64,000 nt of DNA from Gautieria morchelliformis (lineage: Eukaryota; Basidiomycota; Agaricomycetes; Gomphales; Gomphaceae): positions 1 through 64,000 of the forward strand of contig WHVA01000019.1 of assembly GCA_015179125.1 (NCBI GenBank). Reading direction: 5' to 3'. Below are positions 16,382-26,384 of the stretch, piece after piece. Below the pieces are notes generated by a model that saw nothing but the letters and a program-made list of their open reading frames with translations, made no database searches and was not told the origin of the DNA. Numbering within the stretch: position 1 is the stretch's first letter; each line of letters opens with the position of its first letter. The position numbers and the translations under genes are program-made.

Positions 16382-19076
16382 AAGCCGAACGCAGCCCAAC
16401 GAGCGCGTTCAGATGCAGGACTTTGTGCCGCGGAAGAGCCTTGGTGAACATGTCCGCGGCCATATCTGCTGTCGGGACGTAGTCGACCTGGATTAGCCCC
16501 TCCTGGACGGTGTGGTGTATGAAGTGATAACGGATATCGATGTGCTTCGTGCGCGGATGATATTCGTCGTTCTTCATGATAGAGATGGCGGAGATATTGT
16601 CGAGGTGGATGGTGAGTGGCTTTTCAAGCGGGCGCGTGATGTCGGCTAGGAACATGCGCAGCCATAGCGCTTCCTTCGCGGCGTGCGTGGCTGCGATATA
16701 CTCGGCCTCTGTCGTGGAGAGCGCGACGATCCCTTGCTTCTTTGAGCTCCAGGAGATCGTGCCACCGTCTATCGTGAAGACGTATCCTGAGATTGAGTGC
16801 CGGTGCTCTTGCGACGCCCAGTCTGCATCTGAGAATCCTTCGAGACCTCTGTGAGCGCCGCCAATGACGAGGCACTCTGACTTAGTTCCTTTTAGATATC
16901 GGAATACCCTCTTCACGGCCTCCCAGTGCGGCCTACCGGGATTTTGCATGAACTGCGCCAGGAAGGAGACGGCAAAGGAAATATCTGGGCGCGTGCCCAG
17001 GGCAGCGTACATGAGCGAGCCAATGGCCTCGCGATAAGGTACGTTGCGCATGTCATCGAACTGGCGCGGGGTCGTGGGGCATTGCGATAGGCTCAATTTA
17101 TGGTGGGGATCGAGCGGCGTGCTTAGCGGGTTGGCGTCCTGCAGGTTGAAACGCTCGAGTATTTTATTGATGTACGCACGTTGTGAGAATGATATTGTGC
17201 GTCGTTTGCGGTCTCGTGCCACTTCTATCCCAAGTAGCCAATGCAGGTCGCCGAGATCCTTGATCTTGAACAAGGTGCGTAGCTCGTCTTTGAACTTCCG
17301 CATGACCTCCTTCGTATTTCCGGCCATCGTGAGGTCGTCTACGTCGACGGCGACGATGAGCGCCTCCTGGCCGATGTGCCTGTGGAACACGGCGTGTTCC
17401 ACCTCACAGCGAGTGAACCCGAACCTGAGTAGTACGCTGTAGAAGAGTTCATACCATGCCCTTCCCGACTGTTTCAATCCGTAGATAGCACGGTTGAGGC
17501 GGCATACGTGGTATTCCTTCCCAGGGGCCTCATATCCCTTTGCCTGACGCATGTAAATGGTTTCTGTGAGGCGAGCGTTGAGATACGCGCCGTCTATGTC
17601 CGTTTGCTCTAGCTCCCAGTCATTTCTGGCGGCGATGGCGGCGATGACGCGGATTGCAGATAGCTTAGCGGTGGGTGAGAAAGTTTCGCTGTAATCGATG
17701 CCTTCCGCTTGCGAGAACCCTTGCGCGACGAGCCTCGTCTTGCGGTTCACGATCTTGCCGCTCGCATCGTGCTTGTACCGGAAGACCAACTTGCTTCCTA
17801 CGATGTTTGCGCCAGGTGGGGGTTCCACTAGATCCCACATCTTCACTCTCTCGTGTTGGTCCAGCTCCTGTCTGATAGACGTGTCCCAGAGCGGCCAGTC
17901 CTCGCGGGAGCGCGCGTCGTCCAGACTAGTGGGGTCGATTCCCACGTGCGCATCCACGGACATCAAAAGTTCGAGAGGGCGACACGTCACCCCCTCCGTT
18001 TCCACGTCCTCTCCCAGCTCCTCCAGGACCGCTAGGGCCACGTTCCCTGTGGGGATGGGCAGTCCCTTGGGGTACACAGGGGTGTTCGCGCGACCGGTGC
18101 TGCTGCCTGCACCGTCGACGATGTCCCTTATGTATGCGGACGGTTTCCGCGTCCGGTGTCCCCTGCCCAGTGGCTGGTCTTCTGGGGGGTCTGGCACCTC
18201 AAGGCCCTCGAGCGGATCGACGCGTGGAGTAGCTGGGGGCGGTACGGGCGGCTGGTCGTGTCGAGCGGCGCTTTGACTGCCCTGGGTGGTTGACTCCCCC
18301 TCAGTCTGTGTGTCGCTCGGGGTGACCAGGACAGAGTTGTCGAAGGTAATATTTCTTTCAACGCTCACGCAACGTTTCCCAGGCCAATAGATCCTATGGC
18401 CTTTGCTTTCGTCGCTATATCCGACCCATCTGCCCTCGTCCGCTTTGGGTTCTAGTTTGCCGCGGTCTTCTCTGAGAGTGTAGACCCTCGCGCCCCACTC
18501 AGGTAAGTCCGTCAGATCGGGCTTTTCACGGTGCATGACCTCATATGGCGTTTTTCTGTCCAGTGCGCGGGTCGACATTCGATTCTTCAACCATACGGCA
18601 TGTTGTACCGATTCCGTCCAGAGGAACTTCGGTAGGTTTGCTGCTAGGTGCATCGCTCGTGCGTGTTCCAGCAGCGTGCGGTTCAGTCTCTCTGACACGC
18701 CGTTTTCCTCAGGTGTGTCGTGCACGGTTAAACTGCGGACTGTCCCTTTAGATTTAAGGTGAGCGGTGAACTCCTCAGACAAGTATTCTCCCCCTCGATC
18801 CGTTTGCAGGCGCTTTAGCTTCGTGCCGTGCTGGGTCTCCACCCACACCTCGTACTGCTTGTAGCAGTCGAAGGCGTTGCTTTTCTTTGCCATGGGCACT
18901 AGGTAAGTCCATCTGCTGTGATCATCGGTAAAGCTGACGAAGTAATCTTTCCCGTCATAGCTTTGGGGGTTCGCGGGCCCCCATACGTCTGAGTGTACCT
19001 TCTTGCCAAAGCTCGCGGCTCGCGGTCTTCCCGCTTCTGCGGGACGGGCTTGCAAGTCGGCTTTGCTTGTGCACAC
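16380..19076 (-). CDS. pol: Copia pol: integrase, reverse transcriptase, RNase H
   Basis: 898 codons. The N terminus continues the integrase core in a different frame from the upstream ORF (SFGKKVHSDVWGP, QTDRGGEYLS, PEENGVSERLNRT give the D, D and E residues). The Copia-type RT begins near residue 415 (LVFRYKHDASGK) and has the catalytic box VDVDD near residue 579. RNase H lies at the C terminus (SDADWAS, STTEAEYIA, HLDNISA). It copies element RNA and integrates the DNA. Because the frame opens upstream of the real junction, the first codons of this ORF are not expected to be used as a start; the biological product would be a Gag-Pol polyprotein. Confidence 0.93.
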   Translation of the reverse strand: MCTSKADLQARPAEAGRPRAASFGKKVHSDVWGPANPQSYDGKDYFVSFTDDHSRWTYLVPMAKKSNAFDCYKQYEVWVETQHGTKLKRLQTDRGGEYLSEEFTAHLKSKGTVRSLTVHDTPEENGVSERLNRTLLEHARAMHLAANLPKFLWTESVQHAVWLKNRMSTRALDRKTPYEVMHREKPDLTDLPEWGARVYTLREDRGKLEPKADEGRWVGYSDESKGHRIYWPGKRCVSVERNITFDNSVLVTPSDTQTEGESTTQGSQSAARHDQPPVPPPATPRVDPLEGLEVPDPPEDQPLGRGHRTRKPSAYIRDIVDGAGSSTGRANTPVYPKGLPIPTGNVALAVLEELGEDVETEGVTCRPLELLMSVDAHVGIDPTSLDDARSREDWPLWDTSIRQELDQHERVKMWDLVEPPPGANIVGSKLVFRYKHDASGKIVNRKTRLVAQGFSQAEGIDYSETFSPTAKLSAIRVIAAIAARNDWELEQTDIDGAYLNARLTETIYMRQAKGYEAPGKEYHVCRLNRAIYGLKQSGRAWYELFYSVLLRFGFTRCEVEHAVFHRHIGQEALIVAVDVDDLTMAGNTKEVMRKFKDELRTLFKIKDLGDLHWLLGIEVARDRKRRTISFSQRAYINKILERFNLQDANPLSTPLDPHHKLSLSQCPTTPRQFDDMRNVPYREAIGSLMYAALGTRPDISFAVSFLAQFMQNPGRPHWEAVKRVFRYLKGTKSECLVIGGAHRGLEGFSDADWASQEHRHSISGYVFTIDGGTISWSSKKQGIVALSTTEAEYIAATHAAKEALWLRMFLADITRPLEKPLTIHLDNISAISIMKNDEYHPRTKHIDIRYHFIHHTVQEGLIQVDYVPTADMAADMFTKALPRHKVLHLNALVGLRSA

Positions 19077-20566
19077 GCCGTGCAGAAGCTGGGCTGGCTC
19101 GACGCGTCTATGTCGAGGCCGGTCACCGTGCCGTCCTGCACAAGTTTCCGGGCGGCCTGTGGGGAGATGTGCCCCATGCGGCGGTGTAGCTCGCCCACCG
19201 TAAGTGACTTGGTTGTGATGTTCGCGACCGCTGCTGTAGCCTTATGCTCTACTTTGTAGAGCCCGTTCGAGAGCGGGACCTGCCCAAGCAGCGTCCCCTT
19301 TGCGTCTCGTATTAGACATTTTCGGTCCTGCAAGAGGACCGAGTAACCGGCTGCATCGCAGCGCGTCAGTGAGATTAGGGTGAACGCGAGGTCGGGGCAG
19401 TATAACACGTCTTTCAAGGTGACGTGCATCGTTGTCTTGCCGTTGGGGATGCCAATCCTCATATTTCCTATTCCTGTAGCTTGGAAGACCGTCTTATCCG
19501 CGGCGTTGATCGCGTGCGGCGTGATTGCTTTGAAGGTAACGAAGCGATGCTTGTTCGGCGACATGTGACCTGATGCACCTGAGTCGTAGACGTCGATTTC
19601 CTGACCAGTCAACGGACTCGTTTCCAGCGTGAGTGTGGTTCCAGCAAAGGTAGTTGTGAACGCGAAATCCTTGCTTTCAGCTGCTGCATTTGCTGACCCG
19701 CCTCCCTTCTTCTCTTCCTTCTTCTTGGCTTTTGAACGGCAGTCCGCCTTCAAATGACCCTTCTTGCCGCACTTCCAGCATTCCACGTCGATCTTCGTGG
19801 TGCTGGAGGTGCTTGCGCGTGCTTGGGGCTTCCCGCGACCTTTGGCTGCCGCGAGGGCGTTCTCACTCGCCTTGAGCTGGCGCTCCTCGATGGTGAGTCT
19901 CTCGAACTCGTCAATGAGCGTGCTAACTACTTGATCCGGTTCTAGCTTTGTCTTGGCGTGCGCGGCAGACATTGTGATAGCGTTGATGAGTGAGCGATAT
20001 GATTTGGGGAGCGAGCCGAGGATGACGGTGACTAGGTCGTCGCTGGTGAGTGCGGCATTCATTCCAGATAGCTGCTCTTGCATTCTCATGAGACCTTCCA
20101 GGTGCGTACGGACGTTTGACTCGTCCTCGCATTTCATCTCGTACATCCGTCGTCTCATGTCGATCTTCACCGTGAGTGCTTTACTTTCGTGTTTGGCACA
20201 TACCACTTCCCACACCTCCTTTGCCGTCGTCAGGTTCCGTACTTCGATGAGTATGCTGTCCGGGACCATGGTGAAGATCTGGGCCATGATCGTGGCCTCG
20301 CGTTGGTTGTAGTCGTCCCAACGCTTCTCTAGATTGTCTAGCTCTTCCTCCTGTTCGTCCGTTAGCGAGTGGCCAGTAGGGTAAGTGGGGATCGGGGGGG
20401 GGATGCGGGCAGTTCCCTCCAGGTGTCGTTTTGCACCACGAGTCGACGCTAATGTGGCTAACGTTTGACTTTTCCAGGTAACCCAGTTCGTGCCATCTCG
20501 GGCAAGCTTGGGTACGACGAAGGACTTCGAGGTAGAGGAAGACGTGGTGGGCTCTGCGGGGCCCAT
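18899..20566 (-). CDS. gag: Copia gag, protease and start of integrase
   Basis: 555 residues from the ATG at 20566, which lies inside the PBS (see 20559-20570). Gag is of the UBN2/DUF4219 type (DGTNWVTWKSQTLATL; RRMYEMKCEDESNVRTHLEG). It is followed by a CCHC knuckle (CWKCGKKGHLKADC), the protease site YDSGASGHMSP, and the GAG-pre-integrase motif (LHRRMGHISPQAARK; FCTACAQAKPT). After KREDREPRA the sequence moves into the pol frame at about 19020, a one-base shift inside integrase. No known programmed site is expected there, so this is probably an inactivating indel. Confidence 0.9.
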   Translation of the reverse strand: MGPAEPTTSSSTSKSFVVPKLARDGTNWVTWKSQTLATLASTRGAKRHLEGTARIPPPIPTYPTGHSLTDEQEEELDNLEKRWDDYNQREATIMAQIFTMVPDSILIEVRNLTTAKEVWEVVCAKHESKALTVKIDMRRRMYEMKCEDESNVRTHLEGLMRMQEQLSGMNAALTSDDLVTVILGSLPKSYRSLINAITMSAAHAKTKLEPDQVVSTLIDEFERLTIEERQLKASENALAAAKGRGKPQARASTSSTTKIDVECWKCGKKGHLKADCRSKAKKKEEKKGGGSANAAAESKDFAFTTTFAGTTLTLETSPLTGQEIDVYDSGASGHMSPNKHRFVTFKAITPHAINAADKTVFQATGIGNMRIGIPNGKTTMHVTLKDVLYCPDLAFTLISLTRCDAAGYSVLLQDRKCLIRDAKGTLLGQVPLSNGLYKVEHKATAAVANITTKSLTVGELHRRMGHISPQAARKLVQDGTVTGLDIDASSQPSFCTACAQAKPTCKPVPQKREDREPRALARRYTQTYGGPRTPKAMTGKITSSALPMITADGLT

Positions 20567-20570
20567 AACC
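20559..20570 (-). other. initiator-tRNA-Met half-molecule PBS overlapping the Gag ATG
   Basis: Immediately after the 5' LTR the minus strand reads GGTTATGGGCCC. This is the complement of GGGCCCATAACC, the anticodon stem-loop region of eukaryotic initiator tRNA-Met. Drosophila copia is known to be primed by a cleaved half of this tRNA at an internal site. The ATG within the PBS (20566-20564) is in frame with Gag. Confidence 0.8.
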
Positions 20571-20872
20571 TGTTGATAGGTTATGCGCAGTAGACTAAGT
20601 ACGATGGGCTCAGTGAACGATAGCTTCACTGTAACATGTATAGCTACCTAAGTACGATGGGCTATACATTACGATTAGCGATGCATCTGTAACTATGAGA
20701 GACGATGCGTACCTCAGTGAACGATAGCTTCACTGAGGTGCGACTGCTCGTACGTCTGAACTATATACTAGCTTTGGTCATGCAGGACCGAAGCTACGAG
20801 TATCCTCCCTACGTTGATGCCGGGCACGGCCCTGCTGCGTTCCATGCTTACCAACGGTGTCGTATGCCAATA
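20571..20872 (-). repeat. right (5') LTR of the Copia element
   Basis: 302 bp. It differs from the left LTR at five sites: two adjacent bases within the 'gatgNNtctg' word, and single changes in 'ctcNtac', 'cttNggt' and 'tatNcca'. Confidence 0.93.
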
Positions 20873-20877
20873 ATGGT

Positions 20878-21619
20878 GACAGAACGTGATGGTTTGTGAC
20901 GAAATCGCACGGCATCATGTTCAAAGTCCTGTACAGCGGCCTCTGCTATGCAGGGCTCCCTTAAAAATTAAGAGAACCTTACAGAGAACAAAATAACATT
21001 TGTAGTTTATAATCCATCCACTTTTCAGGTCTGCCTAGACTGGCATTCCGGTGCAGTAAGCAGTTTTATGCAGATTTTCAAACTCCTGGTACCCAATAGT
21101 ATCCACACAAGACAAGCTGTCAGAATACATCTCTGTTTCAATAAGCTAAAGAAGCCTTGACGCAAGAGGTATGGCTGACGCGGCATTGTTAGTGTTCCGC
21201 AAAGCGCAGCTTGGGCTGCGGCTAAGCCGGAGCTGAAAGCGAGCCAGGCCAAAGCCGTCCTGGGAGCTAGGCTCGGCCTTAATTTTGGAGAGCGGAGCGT
21301 GAACCTTGAGTCGGAGATGGGGCTTGTGCCGAACCTAGATTCCGGGAGCGAGTGTGAAAGCCGGCAAACGCCGGCGCTGTTACAAACTGCTGAGCATATC
21401 GTCAACCTCGTCTTCAACGACCTCAAGACCCATTAAGGTGAGCTAGCTGCGTCGTATCATGGAGAGGCACAGCAGACAGGTCGGTACCGCCTGGGAGGGA
21501 AAAGTTTGAGGCGTGTAGCGAACTGCAGTTGATGGATGCCTGTCCACCGGCTCCGATGTGCTTTTTCCCGTCGAGTTTGCTGACGCCCGCTTTCGTCTTG
21601 ACAGACCGTGACCTAGACT
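20878..21619. other. intergenic with AGCT-rich repeat
   Basis: No gene seen. At about 21188-21330 a GC-rich patch begins TTAGTGTTCCGCAAAGC and is rich in AGCT/GGCTC words, related to 4838-4965. The final ~150 bp should include the RPL13 promoter. Confidence 0.45.
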
Positions 21620-22417
21620 ATGGTCAAACATAACAACGGTTCGCCGCACGCAATGTTACACGTAATGCCATGATTTATCCTCCCCACTTACAGTCCTCCC
21701 GAACGGGCACTTCCACAAGGACTGGCAGCGGCGGGTGCGCACCTGGTTCGACCAGCCGGGCCGTAAGCTGCGCCGTCGCCAGGCGCGCAAGACGAAGGTC
21801 GCTGCGCTTGGCGTGCGCCCCCTCAAGCCTCTGCGCCCGGCGGTGCGTGCGCCGACGGTGCGCTACAACACCAAGGTGCGCGAGGGCCGCGGGTTCACGT
21901 TTGCGGAGCTCAAGGACGCGGGGATCGGGCGGAAGGCGGCGCGCGGGCTCGGGATCGTGGTCGACCACCGCAGGCGGAATCTGAGCGAGGAGGGCAAGAA
22001 GCTGAACGTGGAGCGGCTCGTCGACTACCGGAAGAGGCTGATCGTCTTCCCGAAGAAGGCGAACAAGCCGAAGAAGGGCGACTCGACGGTACGTGCAGGT
22101 TTGGTCGCGAGCTGGGCCGCGTTGATTGAGTCTTGTGCGCGGACAGGGTGCTGAGCTGCAGGCGGCGACTACGCGCCTGCCCCCTGCGCTGCCCGCGCCC
22201 TATGTGCATGAGGCCCCCCGCAAAATCACCGGAGACGAGCGTGAGTTCAAGGCGTACCGTGCGCTCCGTGATGCACGTGCCATCGCGCGACACGATGGCA
22301 TGAGGAAAATCAGAGCAGCCAAGGTGCGTTGCGATGCTGGCACCCTGTGCTTCATCACCGGGCTGATCACTCACGGACATGCAGAAAGAGGAGGAGGAGG
22401 CGGCAAAGAAGAAGTAG
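21620..22417 (+). CDS. RPL13: 60S ribosomal protein L13 (eL13)
   Basis: Four exons: 21620-21638, 21694-22088, 22147-22323 and 22385-22417. The introns are 55, 58 and 61 nt, all GT-AG. The joined frame is 207 residues, the usual eL13 size. It starts [20 protein letters not shown], continues with the family landmarks [16 protein letters not shown] and [15 protein letters not shown], and ends in the Lys/Glu tail [10 protein letters not shown]. It is a structural protein of the large ribosomal subunit, cytoplasmic after nucleolar assembly. The coding part is strikingly GC-rich compared with the AT-rich repeats on both sides, consistent with strong codon bias. A splice after only 19 coding bases is typical for basidiomycete ribosomal protein genes. 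It is the only conserved host gene among the transposons. Confidence 0.96.
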
Positions 22418-22737
22418 TATATGGGTTGCTTTCTTCGTCTGCATTCGTCCTGTATACTCTCAAAATACTGGAGCCGGGTCTGCCGGTTTATTGCTGCCAT
22501 GTCTATGTGCAATCCATGCCTCCCACAATGCCATATTATTCAAGCCAAAATCAATTTATAAGATCATGTATTACTGATTAGGAGTCATAGAAGGGGAGCT
22601 TAGTAGAGTGTTTTTGAACCGGAGGTGGGTCAAGCCGAATGGATACGCTTGATAACGTACTGCCTGCCAAGTTAGTAGTGCTGAACGCATTTTTTTTTAT
22701 CTAACAAGGAAAGCAATAAATGCAAGAAACATAAATT

Positions 22738-23650
22738 TCACACATCCTCAAGGGTACGTGCAAGGACTTGCAGGAGAGCGCTCTGTGCGGTCTGTGCGGT
22801 CATCGACTGCCGTTGGAGCTCCAACGTCTCGGTCACCGACCGCCAACGTCTCCTGATTGGTTCTAAGCATATCCTCTCCATCCTGCTGTCACTCTCCCTC
22901 ATATATGCTGCCTCGTTAGCACGACTTGCCCGGGGTGGTGGCTTGGTATGGCGGCAGTTGGAGCTTGCACTGGTGAACACACTGGATATGCCCTCCAATG
23001 GCGTGCCCGTACTTGGGGTGGGGATGGCAGGCTGGTTCTCTTTGTCTGAGACCACACCATCAGAGGCTGATTGGGAGGCCCTCCTGCGCTTGGTCCCTTT
23101 TCGCATAGCCATCATGGCCAGATGCATGTCCTCCCCAGCCACCTTGTCAGCATCCTTTTCCTGTAGAATAATTAGAACTTTTAACTGAAAAATAGAAAGA
23201 AAAGAAAGATTGCACCTTCTTGGCTTGCACACATTGGGCATCTGTAAGCTCTTTGGCCTCTGCCCAGATCGACGCAATCGCATCCAGCTGTCCTGAGAGG
23301 GATGTGAAGACAGCCAGATGGCTGTTTGCCTCATGTGTCAAGGCAGCCTGTGGCGCAAGGACTTTCCCATTCTGGGGAAACGGTCAGTGAGGTGAAGGAA
23401 TAAATATGACAATACTGTACATACCTCGACCCAATGGAGGAGGTTCGCACCTTGTTCTTCAATGTATCCGGATCCCGACCAATGCAATATCCTGCATCCT
23501 GCACCCTCTTTGCTACCTCATGCCACTTCTCCCCCACCTTCTTCCATGGCACGATGTAAGGGTTGACATCAATGACAGCACACTGAGCAGCTGGTCAAGG
23601 TCCCAAATTGGGACATCCTTGCACACTTTTCGGGGCTTTGCTGGAGATGC
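22738..23650 (-). pseudogene. Myb/SANT-like domain gene relic
   Basis: On the minus strand a SANT-like region runs from PRKVCKDVPIWDLDQLLS (about 23640-23575) through VPWKKVGEKWHEVAKRV to GRDPDTLKNKV. After introns ending near 23362 and 23170 come a helical segment (THEANSHLAVFTSLSGQLD) and a basic/Ser-rich tail with a terminal coiled coil (ETLELQRQSMTAQ...LARTLEDV, stop 22738). The reading frame gains a base near 23574 and loses one near 23440, so the SANT part lies in a shifted frame. Proteins of this build are multicopy in Agaricomycetes and probably transposon-associated. The role is unknown, with DNA binding inferred from the fold only. Confidence 0.5.
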
Positions 23651-24021
23651 TGGACTGGGGAAGGGAGAGGGTGACAGCAGGGAGGTCAAGGGACATGCTG
23701 GAAGGGGTTAGGTTGTGGCTTGGGGACAAATCTGATGCCCCTTCAACACCCGTGAGCCACATGCCAATCCCTGGCTTGCACTGGAGGGATGCAGCAGTGG
23801 AGGTGCCATGAGGGGCACCACCATTCATTGTGCCATAAAAGACCTGGGGTGGTATGGGATGTTGAAGTATCCATCGCTCAACCATTCCTCAACCATATTT
23901 TTAAAATATCAGAACATTCAAAAAAATTTAGGATGTCCACAATATACAAGTTGCTCAAAATGATGGACTATGAATTCAGTTAGGGTTGATATTTTAAAAG
24001 ATATCTAATATATCCTAGAAG

Positions 24022-24715
24022 TGTTACGTATCGAGATTTCCACTAAGTCGGAACTGGAAAGGACAGCGGCTTCAACTTATAGGTTGCGCCCCCAATGAAC
24101 TATCGTCCTAGGTATTTCGGAAATGAGCCGGAAGTCGGAAAGTACTGCCCCAGAGGTTTGGTCGGAACTTGAGTCGGAAATGAGGCGGAAGGCGGAAGAC
24201 GGAAGGCTGAGAGAGAGACTGAGGTCTTACTAGACTCGCTGTGCTAAGAACAGGAGATGGAGCGAAGGAAATCAAGTATCGAAGGTGATTATCTGATTGC
24301 AGAATAACAGACATACATGAGGGGGGTTTTATACAAAGCGCAGAGCAACAAGTAATGGTGTTGTACTAAGCAAATTCCGGAGGAAGCGGAAGTCGAGTAC
24401 AATGTGTGAGAACTAACTATCTGGGAACAATGGGACTACAAGGGGGGTTCAGGGTAAGGTAGAACAAATGGCAAAGAACAAGGGGTCGGGAAAACATATC
24501 TGACAACGAACTACAAGGGTGACCGGATATATGGTTTTGATGAATGGCGAGGTAGATCCGGTGGGTCCGAGTAATAGAGTCGAAAGAACAAGGGAAATGT
24601 ACAAGGGGCGGAATGGCGGAAATGTCGGAGGGGCGGAACGTGTGGCGGAACTATTGGAGAGGCGGAATGTATGGCGGAACTGAGGGTCGGAAGTCGGAAA
24701 TGAAAGGTCGTAACA
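24022..24715 (-). repeat. solo LTR, family E (inverted)
   Basis: 694 bp from TGTTACG to CGTAACA with perfect flanking duplications AGAAG (24017-24021 and 24716-24720). In its own orientation (minus) it starts TGTTACGACC, like the solo LTR at 38172 (TGTCACGACC). It has a TATA box (GTATAAAA near 24330) and a U3 full of TTCCG words. No internal region remains, so it arose by LTR-LTR recombination. Confidence 0.85.
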
Positions 24716-24720
24716 AGAAG

Positions 24721-25427
24721 AATGTACATTGTTGTCAATGTGAACATCCTCCCATGGAAGCAGTATTGAGTTAAAGATCAATCTGGGAAATAGGCACCCC
24801 CCTGGAAACTGCATTTAGACCTCAGTATTAATAACTTCTATCATGGCAATACTTATGTGGTACAGTATACTTATCCTCATATGCAGGGTGCCCTGTGCAG
24901 TTCTTTGAAAGTAAAAAATTGTAAGTGGTCTAATAATACATTCAGACACCAAGTTGTGCATGTTAGATGTACAATCACAGAATATAGAAGCAAGTATGAA
25001 CAATACCTGTACTATATTATTATATATGGTTGAGAGATCTGATTATAAGGTATGTTTAAAATAATATGCATGTATAGTACAAAGATATGTAACTATTGAT
25101 GTTTAGACAATGGGGTATACACCTGTTCCTGGGGGAGCAGCAGACTGTGAGAAATAACTTTAGGGCTAGGAGTAAGCATGTCTTACAGATGCTGACAACT
25201 GCCTCAATTGTGATATATTTTATGAAATATAGATGAGCTAAGTTATATATACATATATATGACATTTATAAACATCCTCCTTGGCTCTTCCTCACTGCAG
25301 TTTACTCATGTTTGCCATACAGCCACTGGCAGTGCCATCTGCTATGGCTCGATCAATTGCATCAAGGATCAGCCTATTGTTTCTATGTTCATCTTATACA
25401 TGTAATACCTACACTCATCCAAACCAC
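24721..25427. other. AT-rich intergenic, no gene seen
   Basis: Only short unsupported ORFs. It ends with CCAC at 25424-25427, which matches the start of CCACA after the 3' LTR of Gypsy A2 and is the probable remaining target duplication. Confidence 0.45.
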
Positions 25428-26291
25428 TTCCACAAGTTTCCGTTTCCTTCCATGAGTTTCTGTCACCTTCTGTCAGTTTCCATAACCTTCTGTCAGTTTC
25501 CGTCACCTTCCGTAACCTTCTACAAGTTTCTATCATCTTCCATGAGTTTCCACAACCTTCTACAAGTTTCCATCTCCCCTATTATGTAAGCCTTGCCAGC
25601 GCTATAAGACTGTAGCTGTCAGGGGACACCCTGTTTTCCATTTCCAGTTCCGACACCACACCCAGTTCCGACACCGCTTCCGGTTCCGATTCCATCTCCG
25701 CCTCCGCTTTCGGAAATGATTCCGCTCCTGGGAGAACTTCCACCGGTTCTGTTTGCCTTGCCAGTTCCACTCCAATTTCCGACTTCCACTCTTGGAACAG
25801 TGTCGGAAATCAAGCGACTCGCGTAATGGGTGGCATCAAGGGTCAATCAAGAGTCAGGGAGGTCAGGGGGATGCAGGGTTGATGGCGGGTGCCAAGTGTT
25901 GTCCCTGGCTGCGCAGCATAGTATAATACAGGCTCGCTGACATTGGGGATCCTTAGACTTTTCTCTTTGGATTTCCCCTTGTCAGGTGAGAATACCCTCT
26001 CTTGTATACTCTGTTGTTCATTTATACATACTTTGGATTTCCCCTTGTCAGTTGTGTGGTAGTGTGATCTCCGCAACCAGCCAGGGTTGCCCTTACAGTA
26101 GCCAGTGTTGTGGCGTTTCCTCAGCTTGATCTCTGAGGATACCCACTACACAGGCAAGTCCCCATATATCTATCGTTGGTAGATTTATAAACTGAGGATA
26201 CCCACTACACAGTTGGTTATTGTCCTTGCATCGGCCGTTATCTCCTTGAGTATCTTTAGGTTGTGGCTTCGTCATTAGTGTTGCCCTCACA
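25428..26291 (+). repeat. 5' LTR of Gypsy A2, interrupted by a solo LTR
   Basis: It begins within the U3 (TTCCACAAG) and ends CCCTCACA. It resumes after the inserted solo LTR at 26103. The PBS AGAT CAAGCT at 26294-26303 again matches AGCTTGATCT in the LTR (26123-26132). Confidence 0.88.
25617..26097 (+). repeat. solo LTR, family C
   Basis: 481 bp, TGTCAGGGGACACC to GGTTGCCCTTACA, flanked by GTAGC (25612-25616 and 26098-26102). It is related in both ends to the LTR of Gypsy B and to the inverted solo LTR at 41679-42008. The U3 part is rich in TTCCG/TTCCA words. The phrase CTTTGGATTTCCCCTTGTCAG occurs twice. Confidence 0.9.
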
Positions 26292-26384
26292 GAAGATCAA
26301 GCTCATAGGACCACCCCACACACTTTTCTTAACCAACCTTCATCTCAGCCTTTGGCAGACCAACTCCCAGAGGCATACTAGGAC

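Larger units (their letters stand above)
16071..20872 (-). mobile_element. full-length Ty1/Copia retrotransposon
   Basis: Two 302-bp LTRs differ at 5 positions by eye. The element is flanked by perfect duplications ATGGT (16066-16070 and 20873-20877). On the minus strand the order is LTR, PBS, Gag-protease-integrase start, integrase-RT-RNase H, purine tract, LTR. The single clear lesion is a frameshift in the integrase region near 19020, where the two long frames overlap. LTR similarity and the nearly open reading frames indicate recent insertion. Confidence 0.95.

Noticed and set aside
18899-19076. Programmed frameshift in the Copia element
   Set aside because: The overlap lies inside the integrase, not between gag and pol, and no slippery sequence of known type is evident. 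An indel is simpler.
21675-21984. Antisense and alternative-frame ORFs over RPL13
   Set aside because: Shadows caused by the high GC content of the RPL13 exons.
24022-24715. TTCCG-rich segment as a coding region
   Set aside because: ORFs there are low-complexity products of the repeats. The TG...CA ends with AGAAG duplications show it is a solo LTR.
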